Positions 20,936 to 31,681 are shown, counted from the stretch's first letter. The stretch: DNA of 64,000 nucleotides from Aphanomyces cochlioides (GCA_019828595.1 JAHQRK010000002.1:1922001-1986000); one strand, 5' to 3'. The notes: generated from the letters alone by a model not told the origin. Numbers and translations: made by a program.

Positions 20936-22227
20936 CTATGGTTGCTCCGGTGGGACTCCTTGCTGTTGGAGTATCAGTTCAGCTTCATCAAGAATGGATG
21001 CAGGACAAGTCACATTTGACAAGAGGTTTCCCGCGCGTCTCATTGCATCTTTTTTGATATGGGGCAGCTTAAAAAAGTTGCCTCCATGATGCTCCAACAC
21101 AAGGCGCATGACTGCTTGCAAAGTGAGAAAGACATTTTCAAGCTTCTCGGCACTCAGCATGCGGAACGCGAGCAAGGTGGAGTGAATCAAATCGTCGACC
21201 GAATGACTCACTACCTTGTACTGTAGCGCTTGTATCGACGCAAAAAGCCCAGATCCAACACATTGAGGTCTGGGCTGTTTGGAGGTTGGCATCGAACAAC
21301 GAAAGTCCAGCCATCGGTCGACGCGGAAGCCAGGGCGGCATTAGAGATGGAACGGTGTGGTGTAGCGTTGTCTTGTTGAATGACAACCCTCTTGGTTTTG
21401 CTTGGAAGTCGAGCCTTGATCGCCGGAATCACAAAGTTGAGAACGTAGCGCCGATATACATCAGCCGTCACATTGAAGAGCGTTGTCTGCAAAGTCCCGG
21501 ATGGTCGATTTCGAGACGAACGCAGTGCTGGTGTCTGCTAAACGAAGGGCCACATTCCCACTTTGCCGTCAAAATCGTCGCGTGGGCGCCCAACAGCGGC
21601 CAAAAACATAACCTTCGGTATAAAGCGCTTCGACTTGGTTGACCGGCGCGGTAAAGGCTCTCCTGGGACAAGATGAACTTTGCGTTTATCCTTGTCCGCG
21701 TTGAACCATTTCTCGTCAAGATAAATCGTGTCCCACATATCCGAAAATTCGAATTCTTCGTGATCGCCGAAATCGGACAAAAGACGCGCAAAACATCATG
21801 CGCTCCAGCTTGTTTTGGTCCGTGAGGAGCGGCTTTAGGCGAGACGGCCGGCGTTGTATGAATCCAGACTTGAGACACCGACTGATCATAGATGTTAAAA
21901 AAATGAAAGGCCCGTCGCTTCCGACGCGTCACGCATGGTAGAACGTTGGCTCTGCGGAACCTCTTTCATGATGGACTCGATCTCGTCCTTCGTGTACTTC
22001 GACTTTGGACCGACGCGACCTGTTTTCTTGGACTTGAGGTTGCCTTCGTGGAAGGCTAGCCAGAGTTTGGCGACAGTATTTCGATGGACCTTGTAGCTAG
22101 CCGCAACGCTCTGTATTGCTCCATGCGGCAGCTTGTCGCCACGCATGGACTTCTGGAGCGACCGGATGACATCTATCTTCTCGGATTCCGTGAGTTCTCT
22201 CCCGACGCGTGTGCTCAGGGTGTCCAT
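20936..22227 (-). pseudogene. Mariner-like (DD39D-type) transposase, degenerate
   Basis: Starts MDTLSTRVGRELTESEKI with a helix-turn-helix (VAASYKVHRNTVAKLW). It then breaks into at least three frames that still read YLDEKWFNADK (first Asp), QQDNATPH (second Asp) and PPNSPDLNVLDLGF (third Asp). Spacing between the second and third Asp is 38 residues, one short of the DD39D class. Multiple frameshifts mean no full protein. Confidence 0.8.
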
Positions 22228-22363
22228 TGCGGAAATGTCAAGTCTGAAGTCCTGGACTTTTGTGAAATATAATTATTATTTTGTATTTTTATTTGGATGG
22301 CGTTTAGACGGTGTCGGTTTTGACCATTCAAATCGAGCATGTTGTCGTTCGTCCAATCCCCTC

Positions 22364-23877
22364 TACTACTCTGTTCCCCAATGATAGTCAGCAACACCAT
22401 AAAACCGACTAGACTGATCTGATTGGTAGAAAAGCTAGTGGATCGTGTTCGTCTCATCGAGACGAGTCTTGACGTATTTTTTTGTTAATTATATTTTCGA
22501 TTTGAAGAAGTTATCGTCATGTCAAGGGGGAAGCCAAATTTGACCGATGATCAGCGCACGGCACTGTTTATAGAGGTCGCAAAACGAAGCAATAATGGAA
22601 GTGTTTCGCGTGAAATTATGGATGAAGTTTGCTCACTGTTCTCGGTCACTGCACGCACCGGATGGCGGATTTGGAGAAGAGGCAATGAAAGCCATTCCGT
22701 TCACGAGCCTGCCAACGTCCGAGCAAGAATCAAGGGCCGTAGCGGCCGGAAGAAGACATACGATCCGGTTGAAATTGAGGAGCTCGTGAAGTCCACCGCA
22801 CTGCACAAGCGACAAACATATCGGTCGCTCGCAAAAGAAACAGGTCTGTCCGTGCACTTGCTGTGGTCATACGTTCAACAAAAGTAGATGACCCGACGTT
22901 CCAACTGGGCAAGGCCAGCTTTGACAGAACAGCAAAAGCTTTCCTGCTTCGAGTTTTGCAAGTCCTTTGTCGACGTGAACAATGAGTCTTTCGACGTTGT
23001 TCACGTCGACGAAAAGTGGTTTTTTATGACGAGAATTCACCGCAAATTTATCCTTTGGCATGACGAAGAGTTGGTGCCCCACCATATCCAAAACAAATCA
23101 CATATCACAAAGGTGATGTTCTTGGTTGCCGTCGCGAGACCAAGACAACATTGGAATGGCAAACTTGGTTGCTGGCCATTCGTTACCAAGATCCCAGCAC
23201 AACGAACAAGCAAAAATCGAAAAGCTGGTGATTTGGTTTGGACTCCTCTCAACGTTGACGGTGCCCGATATCGTCAATTTGTTTTTGAATTTTTACTACC
23301 TGCAATTAAGAGCAAGTGGGTTTGGCCAACCGCTGAATGTCGTGGAAGAATTTTTGTCCAGCACGACAACGCTCCCGCTCATGTGACCCTCCGCCAAGAT
23401 GAAATCTCGGCTGCATGTCAATGCGACGGTTGGGATATTCAAATGCGTTTCCAGCCGCCAAAATCACCAGATCTCAATGTTTTGGATCTTGGTTTTTTCA
23501 ACGCGATACAATCATTGCAGCAAAGCATGGAATGTCAATCAATCGAAGATCTAGTTGGGGCTGTGGAGGCCTCGTATAAGGCTCTCGATCGGGTGACGTT
23601 GTAAAAGACATTTGGAACACTTCATCGTGTCATGAAGGCTGTTATAGAATTTAAAGGTGACAATCGCTTCAAAATTCCAAGAAACAAGAAGACTGATGAT
23701 GAAGCTCTTGCCTTGGATCTTTTCGATATGCGCATCGAGGAGGAGGAAAGAATGAACTCGCTAGCGAGTCTCTTTGGCAATGTCAGCTTCGAATAACTTT
23801 TTAATTACTGATTCAATATACTTGGTTTAAGTATTTAGACGAATCTCGGCTGACAATCATTGAGAAACAGAGTAGTA
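22364..23877. mobile_element. Second mariner-like element nested in the first
   Basis: The left end TACTACTCTGTTCCCCAATG (22364) and right end (complement TACTACTCTGTTTCTCAATG, ending 23877) form imperfect inverted repeats of about 29 bp, including a shared GTCAGC. TA sits at each edge. It is oriented opposite to the host element and inserted near the host's 5' end, giving a head-to-head pair of transposases. Confidence 0.75.
22519..23796 (+). pseudogene. Mariner-like DD39D transposase with two in-frame stops
   Basis: The frame from 22519 (MSRGKPNLTDDQRTALF) to the TAA at 23794-23796 is unbroken except for TAG at 22885-22887 (after SYVQQK) and TAA at 23602-23604 (after DRVTL). No frameshift is seen over 425 codons. 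The catalytic triad is HVDEKWF, QHDNAPAH and SPDLNVLD, with exactly 39 residues between the second and third Asp. This spacing defines plant-type MLEs such as Soymar. It is best called a recently disabled transposase. Confidence 0.8.
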
Positions 23878-23994
23878 CCTTCCATTTTCGATATCCTTTT
23901 TAACGTGATAGGGCTCATTGAATTTCGTCATGAAATGAATTTTTGGGGTCGTGTAGAAGTCAAATGCACACAGTAATGTGAAACAGAGGTAGTA

Positions 23995-24782
23995 TATTTT
24001 TTATCGATATATTTTTTCCCAAGCCTGGAGAGCGTGTCCCGTGCACAGGGAGCATGGAAATGAAAGCGAGTACAGACATGTTCTTCCATCGCGACGGCCT
24101 CACGCAATCCACTCTTTTGTTGAAGGTGCCACCAATCAAAATGCCATCAAAGGATACCTGAACATCGGAATGAAGCTCACCCGCCATGAACATCGTTGGA
24201 AGCCTGTCGTCATCAGACTTCCAACGATGTTCATGGCGCCCTCTCCAAGAGTAAACACGGGACAAACATAGGTAATGCCCAACTTGTCTCAGAATCTCAA
24301 CCACTGGCTATAAACCAGCCAATCCAAACTGTCCATTCCGATCTTTCACCATTAAGTCTATCAGTATAATGCTCATTCTATTTTCGATCATCACATCAAA
24401 TTCGCACGAGCGTAAGAAGGTCCAATTCTAAATACATAGATAAACTAAATGACACTAATGAATTATATACATAGCTTTATCGATTGGCACTTTTATGTTG
24501 TCCAAGTTGTCCTGAGAAGGAAATAGTGAACACTGTAGGAATGAAAGTATGGATCATTTTTGTGGAGCTACATTATAGCCAATGATATGGATTTATGCTT
24601 GAATTACGAATGACTTTCAACCAATTAAATGACTAGATGACAATGCTGATATACAATAATATGATGGTTTGCGTTAATTCGATTGATATGAATTTGACCA
24701 ATCAAAAATAGACAGGTTGTGTACTCGATGGGATAAACTTGCTCCGACGACCACCACTCCTCATCACAACAGTCGCCCAGTA
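23995..24782. other. Gene-free interval with a long perfect hairpin
   Basis: No gene was recognised. The notable structure is the inverted repeat at 24182-24238. Confidence 0.5.
24182..24238. repeat. Perfect 21-bp inverted repeat, 15-nt loop
   Basis: Arm CGCCATGAACATCGTTGGAA(G) at 24182-24202 is exactly complementary to 24218-24238. It could extrude as a cruciform or be transcribed as a hairpin RNA; no TIRs of a mobile element were found around it. Confidence 0.7.
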
Positions 24783-24798
24783 TCATTCAACATTTTGC
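24783..24798 (+). promoter_or_regulatory. Oomycete Inr/FPR core promoter of PX-RING member 5
   Basis: TCATTCAACATTTTGC matches the Inr plus flanking-region consensus, 23 nt before the ATG at 24821. Confidence 0.6.
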
Positions 24799-24820
24799 AT
24801 CGCCCATCGCACGACCTGTC

Positions 24821-25483
24821 ATGCACATAGACTTGTTCGAGTACCTCTCGATCGCTGTGACGAAAGCGACGATCGATACGTCTTCCCCGCGTGGAAAGCG
24901 CTCCGCAGTGTACACTGTTGTCGTGTACAACAAAGAGTCACAGGCTTCGCTTTCAACGACCAAGTACGACGACGACTTCGCGGAACTCATCGCGCGCATC
25001 TGCAACTCGCTTGAACGCGGACACACTTGCAACGCTTTGTGCCCATGGTTCTTTGTCGACGTCCAACACAAGATCCCAAAGAAGCGCCTTTTCCGCAAAC
25101 CGACCTATGTGAAGGTTGTCCAGTCGCACCTTCGCGCGTACCAAGAGTTGTTCGACCTCCTCATGGCCTTTATCAACTCGTCCCACAACCGATTGTGCCA
25201 CCGCGCTACCGAACGCGTTCCTGATGTCGTCTACGACTTCCTCTTCGGCACTGAATCTGTTGATCCTGCTATGATGTGTGTGCCAAAGCAACGACCTTCG
25301 TCTGCCAGTACTGTCAGCTCCTGCTCGAGTTCCGTCTGTCTCGACTTTGACTGCACATTATGCCAAGGTACATCGGACAGCTGTGGCCTCACAACGCTCC
25401 CATGCGGACACACTTTCCACGACGATTGCATCGTGACCGCGTTGAACGCGTCACTTCTTTGTCCAACCTGCGCCTCCTCGTAA
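24821..25483 (+). CDS. PX-like + RING-H2 protein, dispersed member 5
   Basis: Single exon, 220 aa, more diverged from the array (starts MHIDLFEYLSIAVTKA). PX-like signature TTKYDDDFAELIARICNSL, then the conserved GHTCNALCPWFFVDVQHKIP and KKRLFRK, YQELFDLLMAF and VVYDFLF. The Ser-rich linker (SSASTVSSCSSS) precedes RING-H2 CTLC-x13-CGHTFHDDC-x10-CPTC. It is about 5.8 kb from the array, with two mariner elements in between. GC-rich codon use (GCG, CGC, GAC) differs visibly from the array members. Confidence 0.8.
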   Translation: MHIDLFEYLSIAVTKATIDTSSPRGKRSAVYTVVVYNKESQASLSTTKYDDDFAELIARICNSLERGHTCNALCPWFFVDVQHKIPKKRLFRKPTYVKVVQSHLRAYQELFDLLMAFINSSHNRLCHRATERVPDVVYDFLFGTESVDPAMMCVPKQRPSSASTVSSCSSSVCLDFDCTLCQGTSDSCGLTTLPCGHTFHDDCIVTALNASLLCPTCASS

Positions 25484-26370
25484 GCGCCATAGTTCGAACA
25501 TTATTATAGACTTATTTAATCAACCCAGCAGTTTTGTCCATTCCATTCACGATCTTCATGAAATCCACTCTCGTCGTCGGGAGCATGGAAGGTGCGCAAT
25601 ATGTAAGGCGCGGAGCATGATGGAGCACGTCGTTGTTGCATAAGAGTGGACACGACTTCATGATTTCTACAATCAAATTTGCTGTAATCACGTTGGGCTT
25701 CCTGCTCGAGTCCACATCGCTCCAAGAAAACATCCATGCGGTGGAAGCACCTCACCTTGTGATGCATTCCATAGTGAATCTCCATCAATTTCCAACAAAC
25801 AATTTAACTCGACAGGTTGGTACTTCATGTTCCAGCTGGACTCGAGGAACACTGCGATCGCTCCCACTCTCGAACTGAACCGAGTTGGCTGCGCCACAAC
25901 GTTTTTCTTCTCGTTCCTGTACGTGTCCGAGCAGTTCAACATTCCATGCTTTCGTCTCCCAAGACTGCGAGACGTTGCGTTTGAGCGGTTTTGAAACACG
26001 CCAGGTCGTTCCAAGTGTCTCGTAGCGGCCCCACACAATCCACCGGTCGCAGTCCTGTCTCCCCATCTCATCGAGCGTTTTTACTCTTGCAACAAATGCC
26101 GCGCAATGCAAATCGTCAAATGGAATCCGTCATCGAGAGAAATGCGACATGGGCTATGTAACTTTGTTGAGGTCGAGAACCTTGAAGATGCCAAAAAGAT
26201 TCTCTGCTTAAAATAGCCCTATCTTAAGCTGGACTATTTCGACTGCAATAATATCGCTCAACAAATGATCCGGATAAACATGATTATCCGTAAATAAAGT
26301 TATTACCGTCTCGGTCATATTATTATCTCACAAGTATTCATGTCTCACCACGAGGCTAAAGTTCATATCT

Positions 26371-26990
26371 GAGAGCTGCCAAAACAAAAACGGGACTTTT
26401 TGTGTTCTGATCATTTTGAGAAAATCACCTCCGAATCATTTGACTCAAATAAAGGCATATGATTGGAGATGAAATCCATAATATGTCCAATAGTATGGGT
26501 AGATTTTCATCAAATATTCGAATGGAAACCTTCCAAAGTATATAGAGTTCAGCACGACCTAGAGGCGGAGGAGAAGACACTAGAATGTAAATGAAATAAT
26601 TCATAGAGTTGATGGTATGCTTACTTCCAAGAGCTAGACGGACTGGCGTGACCTAGCTCCCATGGTATTGCTGTGCTCTTCATCCACGATCGCTTGACTC
26701 CTTCGTTGTTGGCAAGTTTCAGTATGAGTGGTCTGATAAGAAAACCTCTATATTAACAATACCTTTCATAAATAGTATATTTTTTACAAGCTGAAAAAAT
26801 AATGTTAAGCAATTCTTTATTTTATTGGCTGAAATGAAAATTATGTAAAGGCAGAAATATTAAAGATGAAGCGCAATTGGCCTATAAAAGTACTATTTTT
26901 GGATTCACCGTAATTTTTTGTATATTGTCATATTGCATACTCATATTCTCAAATTTTTGAAAAAGTCACTTTTTTGTTTTGACAGCTCTC
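26371..26990. repeat. Inverted-repeat element, about 620 bp
   Basis: GAGAGCTGCCAAAACAAAAA at 26371-26390 is matched by the complement of TTTTTGTTTTGACAGCTCTC at 26971-26990, and the pairing continues inward (GGACTTTTT / GTGACTTTTT). The interior is AT-rich and non-coding. Likely a non-autonomous transposon; the class is unknown. Confidence 0.5.
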
Positions 26991-27139
26991 ATCTATTCAC
27001 CAGGCTGAGTGGATTCGTTCATATCTACTCACCACCATCGAGGGTCGTCGGTCAAATCTATTCACCAGGGGTAGGTGAAACTTGGTCAAAATATATTCAT
27101 TGTAATTATTGTATTTATCTCATTTTATAAAAGAACTTC

Positions 27140-27212
27140 TACGTCTTGTCCAATGCGTTAGGCGTCCTGCCGACGAACCCACAGGTTGCGGGTTCGAGTC
27201 CCGCCGAAGCCG
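27140..27212 (+). ncRNA. tRNA-like fragment with perfect B box
   Basis: GGTTCGAGTCC (27191-27201) is an ideal RNA polymerase III B box inside a T-arm GCGGG-TTCGAGT-CCCGC. A D-arm-like TCCAATGCGTTAGG precedes it. The anticodon arm (CCTG...CAGG) is too long and no 5' strand pairs with the 3' CGAAGCC, so this is a tRNA-derived relic or SINE head rather than a working tRNA gene. Confidence 0.4.
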
Positions 27213-27363
27213 TTTTTGGTAAAAATTTTAAAATACCTGATTGTTCAACCTCCGACTGCCATTGATTGCTCTTTCTTACTTCACACTCACAAGTAAACGC
27301 AAAGATCTCATTCCTTTAACGTGCAATAAGCTATAACTAGCATTCCAATGTATGCCGCAGCAC

Positions 27364-27463
27364 CATTGAGCACAGGCAGGAAACTCAAAACCTGTGTACA
27401 GCAGCAGTCTCTTGGTGATTCTGTTGCTGTACACAGACTTTCCAATTCATGTCAATGCTCAAT
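27364..27463. repeat. Long imperfect hairpin
   Basis: The core stem TGTGTACAGCAGCAG (27393-27407) pairs with CTGTTGCTGTACACA (27421-27435) with one mismatch and a 13-nt loop. A second paired block, ATTGAGCA / TGCTCAAT, lies at the base. Confidence 0.55.
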
Positions 27464-27585
27464 CATGCCTTGATATACCACTGCTTGCAACCACACAGCC
27501 TGCATATTATTAGTCAATATTTCGGTCAAAATAGCTCACCATTGGATAATTTTCGCTTAAAATATCTCTAAGGTTCATCAAAGCC

Positions 27586-28164
27586 ATGGCCGATTCCCCG
27601 CAAGGAACGTCGTCGCTGACGATCGACGAAAGCATGGCGATGGAGAAGGAATTGTACGAGGAAAGCATTCGTGCGTTGGAGAAACGACTGGTTGAAGTAC
27701 AGAATGGCTCATTTTCAGGATATGTCGAGCGTTGTCGTGAATTTGAAGCAGCGAAAAACAATGCGATCGATATGGCGAAACTACATCGCGATTTGCTCCT
27801 TCGGAATATCCAAGACTTGCTCAACTTTGACCTGCAGCAGATTCAAGATGTATTTGAAGCCTCTGTTGAAGCGCTCTCGACCCATCCTCCAGATGTCATT
27901 GAGATTGAAGGGCCTCCCCCGGCGGACTTTGAAACAGCCTTGACAATTGACACAGATGCACAGCTTCTTCAAGCATTCCAAGAGTCTGCGCTGCGGAAAT
28001 ACAGTCATTTCAGCTTGGATCACATTAGAGCGTGCTTGCCACGGGCCGATGACATACTGTCACATTGTGTCTCTCTACGAGAATCACTCGAACTTGTCAA
28101 CTCAAAAGTCCAAGTAGCAACGCGTAGAGCTCCATCCATTGATTCATTTCATCACTCTATTTAG
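27586..28164 (+). CDS. Sds3/BRMS1-like protein
   Basis: Single exon, 192 aa. Residues about 20-95 form a long charged helix, YEESIRALEKRLVEVQNG, then YVERCREFEAAKNNAIDMAK and LHRDLLLRNIQDLL. This matches the Sds3-like fold of Sin3 histone-deacetylase scaffolds (Sds3, BRMS1), where the equivalent text is L..L..G...F...+..LE..R..R...A...R...L. The family bridges Sin3 and Rpd3-type deacetylases in the nucleus. The C-terminal half (residues 100-192) is acidic then helical and was not recognised. Supported mainly by the helical pattern, so moderately sure. Confidence 0.6.
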   Translation: MADSPQGTSSLTIDESMAMEKELYEESIRALEKRLVEVQNGSFSGYVERCREFEAAKNNAIDMAKLHRDLLLRNIQDLLNFDLQQIQDVFEASVEALSTHPPDVIEIEGPPPADFETALTIDTDAQLLQAFQESALRKYSHFSLDHIRACLPRADDILSHCVSLRESLELVNSKVQVATRRAPSIDSFHHSI

Positions 28165-28690
28165 ACCTTGATTGCCATTATGATAGCGCTACAGACGTCC
28201 TCCACGTGGGAAATCTCGCCTTGACAACTGAAGATCCAGTCATTCTGACGTCTGAAATCGCACAGGTTTGAACAAAATCTCGAACTGCATGCTTATTCCA
28301 CGCTTCGTTTAGGAAGAATTCTATGGCACGATTCATCGGATAAACGATACCATCGTAAGCTTTCCTCGTAACATGCTCTCTGAAAGTGACCAGATGCATT
28401 TGGAACTTTTATGTGGCAACCAAATCCAAGTAACATTGCAGTCCCTCCGTGAAAGGAAATGCCTCGTTCGTTTTCAAGACAGCAGCAAGAATTCCCCCGT
28501 ACAACCCTCGCCTTCAACTCGCAAGGCAGCTGTCATGACACGGACGAAGCGCAACATAGCAAGGAAACGCCTAGTCTCTTTGATTTAATTCGTGTAGTGT
28601 CGTCGATGAACGCTTCTCCCTCTCATCTTGGCTTCACAATCATCCATGTTAGTCTTCCAAAGCCCAAAATCGAACGAACCCAAGCCTATG
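28165..28690. other. Gene-free interval
   Basis: Short overlapping frames on the minus strand show no recognised domain; treated as spacer. Confidence 0.4.
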
Positions 28691-30623
28691 TCATGTCAAG
28701 TTTGTTTTTCCGTACATAGATAATATACCACCGACTGGATCCCATCCTTCTGTCGCATCAAAGCCAGGTTGACAGCACGTCTGATCTGGGGCTCCACAAG
28801 CATTGTTTCCCTCTGTAACGTCTCGGAAAATATGAGGACAGACACGGTGGAGCTAAGTTTCGCGGCTTGTCACGATTGTATCAACAACTGATCATACCTC
28901 GTATAAGTAAGGCAGAATGAAACCAAGTTTGGGCCGTCCGAGAGAAAGACGCACGCGGTTCATGTGCGAAACAATTGCAGCAAAAATTGGCGACGAGGCG
29001 GACGTTCCATCCACCATAGTGAGCCTTCCATTGACATGAACTGGAATATTGTGTCCAACGAAAGAAACTATCGGCCAGAAGTGTCAATACACATTGATGA
29101 GTAAAACAAATACCGTCAGGGATGGCCCGACCATGGATATTAAATAGCTCGGACGAGGTATTTCCTTTCAGGTTAAGGTACGCTGTGACGTGCTCATCCT
29201 ATGAAAGTGTGATTCAAAGTCTGGGTCTATCATCTGTACCTGAAATGATGGACGCACTGCGTAGTCGCTGAAGCCGCCAGTCGTCGTGACTCCAGCTCCT
29301 TGCCTTGACATAATTGCAACTTCATTTATCTTGGACGAGGTGATGTCGTTTGACACAACTGTTGCCCCGACCGACACCACGTAGGGAGACGAAGCTGGGT
29401 ACAACACCTGAGCATTTTATGAGCAAAGAGAATTAGCAGAAGTATGTACTTGAAAGCGCTGGCAACGGGGTGGACCATAGATGTCAAGTTGCCGAGCTCC
29501 AACGACACCATTGTCGCCACTGGCAGTGACGATGGTCGTGCCACGCAGTCCAGCAATCATGAATTCACGGTCAAGAACAGCGCGATAGCTTGCTGGCACT
29601 GCGATTTCATCGTCAGCATAGCTGATAGACACAACACCAGCAGCAGGCTCCATAGCGTTTACATCACGGAGGAAGTCCAAGAAACGCTAGAGACTTGTCA
29701 GATTGTCCATATTGCTATCCTTGTACCTCTTGATTATCGTCGGATGGATCTCGTGTTGGATCACGAAGGCTGTTGTAGCAATACACGGAAGTGGCATTGC
29801 TGCGTGTGAGACCGACTAAGAGTTGAATATCTAATGAGTTTTCTGAAGTTGCTGTGCTTCTTTCGCCGTCACATCCAAAGGCTTGCGGGAACAGGGTGAG
29901 TTTGGGCATCGTATTGTCTACAGATGAGTGAGAAGGACGAGTAAGAGGGATGTTCTTACAGGCAAGATTGGTTGCAATGTCGTCATTCAAGTAGTTTTGA
30001 TCCACGAAGGCTCCAACGACGACACCGTTGGAGGGAAAGCTACTGTCCAGGTCATTTGGAAGATTATACAGGCGTTGAATAGTGGCTAGATTCATAGTAT
30101 TGGAGAGCAACGAGCTGTCTAAGCGTCGACGGAGACGTTTCGATGAGCTTTGAAGTGCCTGAAGTCGAGGCGGAATATGGTCAAGGCCTTCAATGTGCAT
30201 CACGTGCGGCTGCCACGTCATAGGGACGGTGAAGACTCCATTGAGTGGTCGCAGTACGGCCTTTCCATCCAAATTGACTACTTGGATTTGTGCTTGAAAC
30301 AGAGACTCCACAGTGGCCACTGGCAGGTCCACGACAATGCGAGGGCCAGTCACATTCGGTTTGAAGGCGGTAATATTCGCCAGCACTGCTGCTACTGCTT
30401 TCTCGGACGGTGCCACAATTGACGAGATGTCATCGCGACTTAAATAGTGGCCGTAGGACTTTGAAGCGATGCTTGATACTTCGTCGAGGTGTCGCGGCAG
30501 AGCAGACGGGTCGGCAGCTTGTAGGTTGATTTTGAGGGTCATTGATGCTGCTTCCGTCACGCGATCGCTAGCAACACTGGCGGAGAGAGCGCCGAGCGCG
30601 GCAACGAGATGGACGAGGCGCAT
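28691..30623 (-). CDS. Secreted S53 serine-carboxyl peptidase (sedolisin/TPP1-like), 7 exons
   Basis: Exons 30623-29960, 29917-29727, 29686-29450, 29407-29240, 29198-29114, 29067-28898 and 28852-28691 give 558 aa; the six introns are 40-46 bp. Residues 1-19 are a signal peptide (MRLVHLVAALGALSASVAS). Residues about 25-165 are a pro-kumamolisin domain with SYGHYLSRDDI. The catalytic set is complete: Glu and Asp in SENSLDIQLLVG, the oxyanion-hole Asp in TASGDNG (usually SGDSG), and the Ser in VDGTSASSPIFA. The tail CGAPDQTCCQPGFDATEGWD leads into DPVGG, close to the family calcium site. Intron 1 is a multiple of three and could be retained. It acts outside the cell or in vacuoles at acid pH. 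Confidence 0.9.
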
Positions 30624-31409
30624 ATTTCACTCTTTGAGACGCCAGAAGAAGTCTTGTGTGTGGACGGCCGTCGTCGTGGGATTGACTTGCATCGCTCGTC
30701 TCGTTGCCATCTGGTTGAAAATACAATTGTAACATTATTATAATTCCAAACTTGGTCAAAATACTCCATACAAGTCGTTTTCTACGAGAAATTCCTCATC
30801 TAAAATGCTGCTTTCTCGGACATGAATCCCTGCTGTTTGTGCATCAGCGCATTGAAACTACAGTTGAATACCATACTTGGGGTATTGCTGACGATAAGTG
30901 TTCACCTCGCTTCTCAAGAGTTCTGCAATGGTAATGAAGAACCTCAGGGAGTACTATTATGTTATAAAATTAATATGAGCGAAATTGTACATCGCAAAAA
31001 GGTGAAATGGATAACCAAACTTTTGACAAGACTGTGAGCATTTCCCATTGTATGACGTTATTGGAAAGTTTGCAAAACGTGCTCACAACATCTTGTCTTG
31101 TCGTTGCATCGCTGAAAAGACTCGACAATTGACTGCGCAAATTTGCCCCGAATGAACATGGGAGAGTTGGGTTATTTTGACCGAAGTTTCAAGTGAAACG
31201 TGTCGTTTCAAAAACGGTTTCATCGAGGAAAGACGCATGGAAGATGCTCCTCTTCATCAAGAATGCATCCTTCCTGAAGACGCCAGGATGTTCGAAAGCA
31301 TGTAGTACGTATATTCAGTAGTCATGGTGTTCATGGCCTGCTGCGACATCATGCTTTGTGACTAAGTCGGCTCGAATCTTCCCAGCGTGTCTTCTAGTGT
31401 AGGTCGAAT
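30624..31409. other. Gene-free interval
   Basis: Promoter side of the S53 peptidase; nothing else was recognised. Confidence 0.45.
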
Positions 31410-31681
31410 ATGAGTCACGTTGATGACGCATTTCAAGCCATGATAGTTTCTAATGGTGGTGGCAACTATGCACGAGATCTTGCAAACGTTTCCATCCACG
31501 CGTTGTTCATGCGTCTCATGGACCACACTTCAATTGGTGCTTGTTCGTAAGTTATAGCCGATGACGACCGCGTGCCTCCTCGTAAGTTTCCTGAATTTTT
31601 CGGCCTACTGTATTACATTCAATGGCATTTAGTGAATTCGCTAGCGATATAGCCAAGGCTTTCGACGTTCGTCGGAATTGA
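31410..31681 (+). CDS. Candidate small two-exon gene, unrecognised
   Basis: ATG at 31410 opens a frame (MSHVDDAFQAMIVSNGGG...) whose end meets GTAAGT at 31547. Joining to a TTTAG acceptor near 31632 keeps the frame (ACS|EFASDIAKAFDVRRN) and stops at 31681, giving about 61 aa. Both splice sites are good, but the product matches nothing known, so it may be chance or a remnant. Confidence 0.2.

Larger units (their letters stand above)
20812..23994. mobile_element. Plant-type mariner-like element (outer copy), interrupted
   Basis: Ends are inverted repeats of about 35 bp beginning TACTACCTCTGTTTC on the left (20812) and reading as its complement up to 23994 on the right, with one mismatch seen (ATATTACTG versus ACATTACTG). 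TA is present at both edges. It carries a broken minus-strand transposase and is split by a second mariner at 22364-23877. Without the insert it is about 1.67 kb. The TIR resembles plant Stowaway/MLE ends (CTCCCTCCGTTTC). Confidence 0.8.
25484..27585. other. Gene-free, repeat-bearing interval
   Basis: About 2.1 kb with no clear gene. Around 25512-26111 the minus strand has several overlapping reading frames of 70-127 codons that could be a decayed gene, but no family was recognised. The rest is AT-rich and holds the inverted repeat 26371-26990, the motif TCTATTCACCA three times at 26990-27075 (one as TCTACTCACCA), a tRNA-like fragment and a hairpin. Confidence 0.5.

Noticed and set aside
22885..23604. 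Programmed read-through of TAG and TAA in the mariner transposase
   Set aside because: No sign of an altered genetic code: neighbouring genes use all three stops normally. Simple inactivation is more likely.
25512..26111. Overlapping minus-strand frames that might be a decayed gene
   Set aside because: No family could be named and the frames overlap rather than continue; not enough to call a pseudogene.
27140..27212. Functional tRNA gene
   Set aside because: Acceptor stem cannot pair and the anticodon arm is too long; kept only as a relic.
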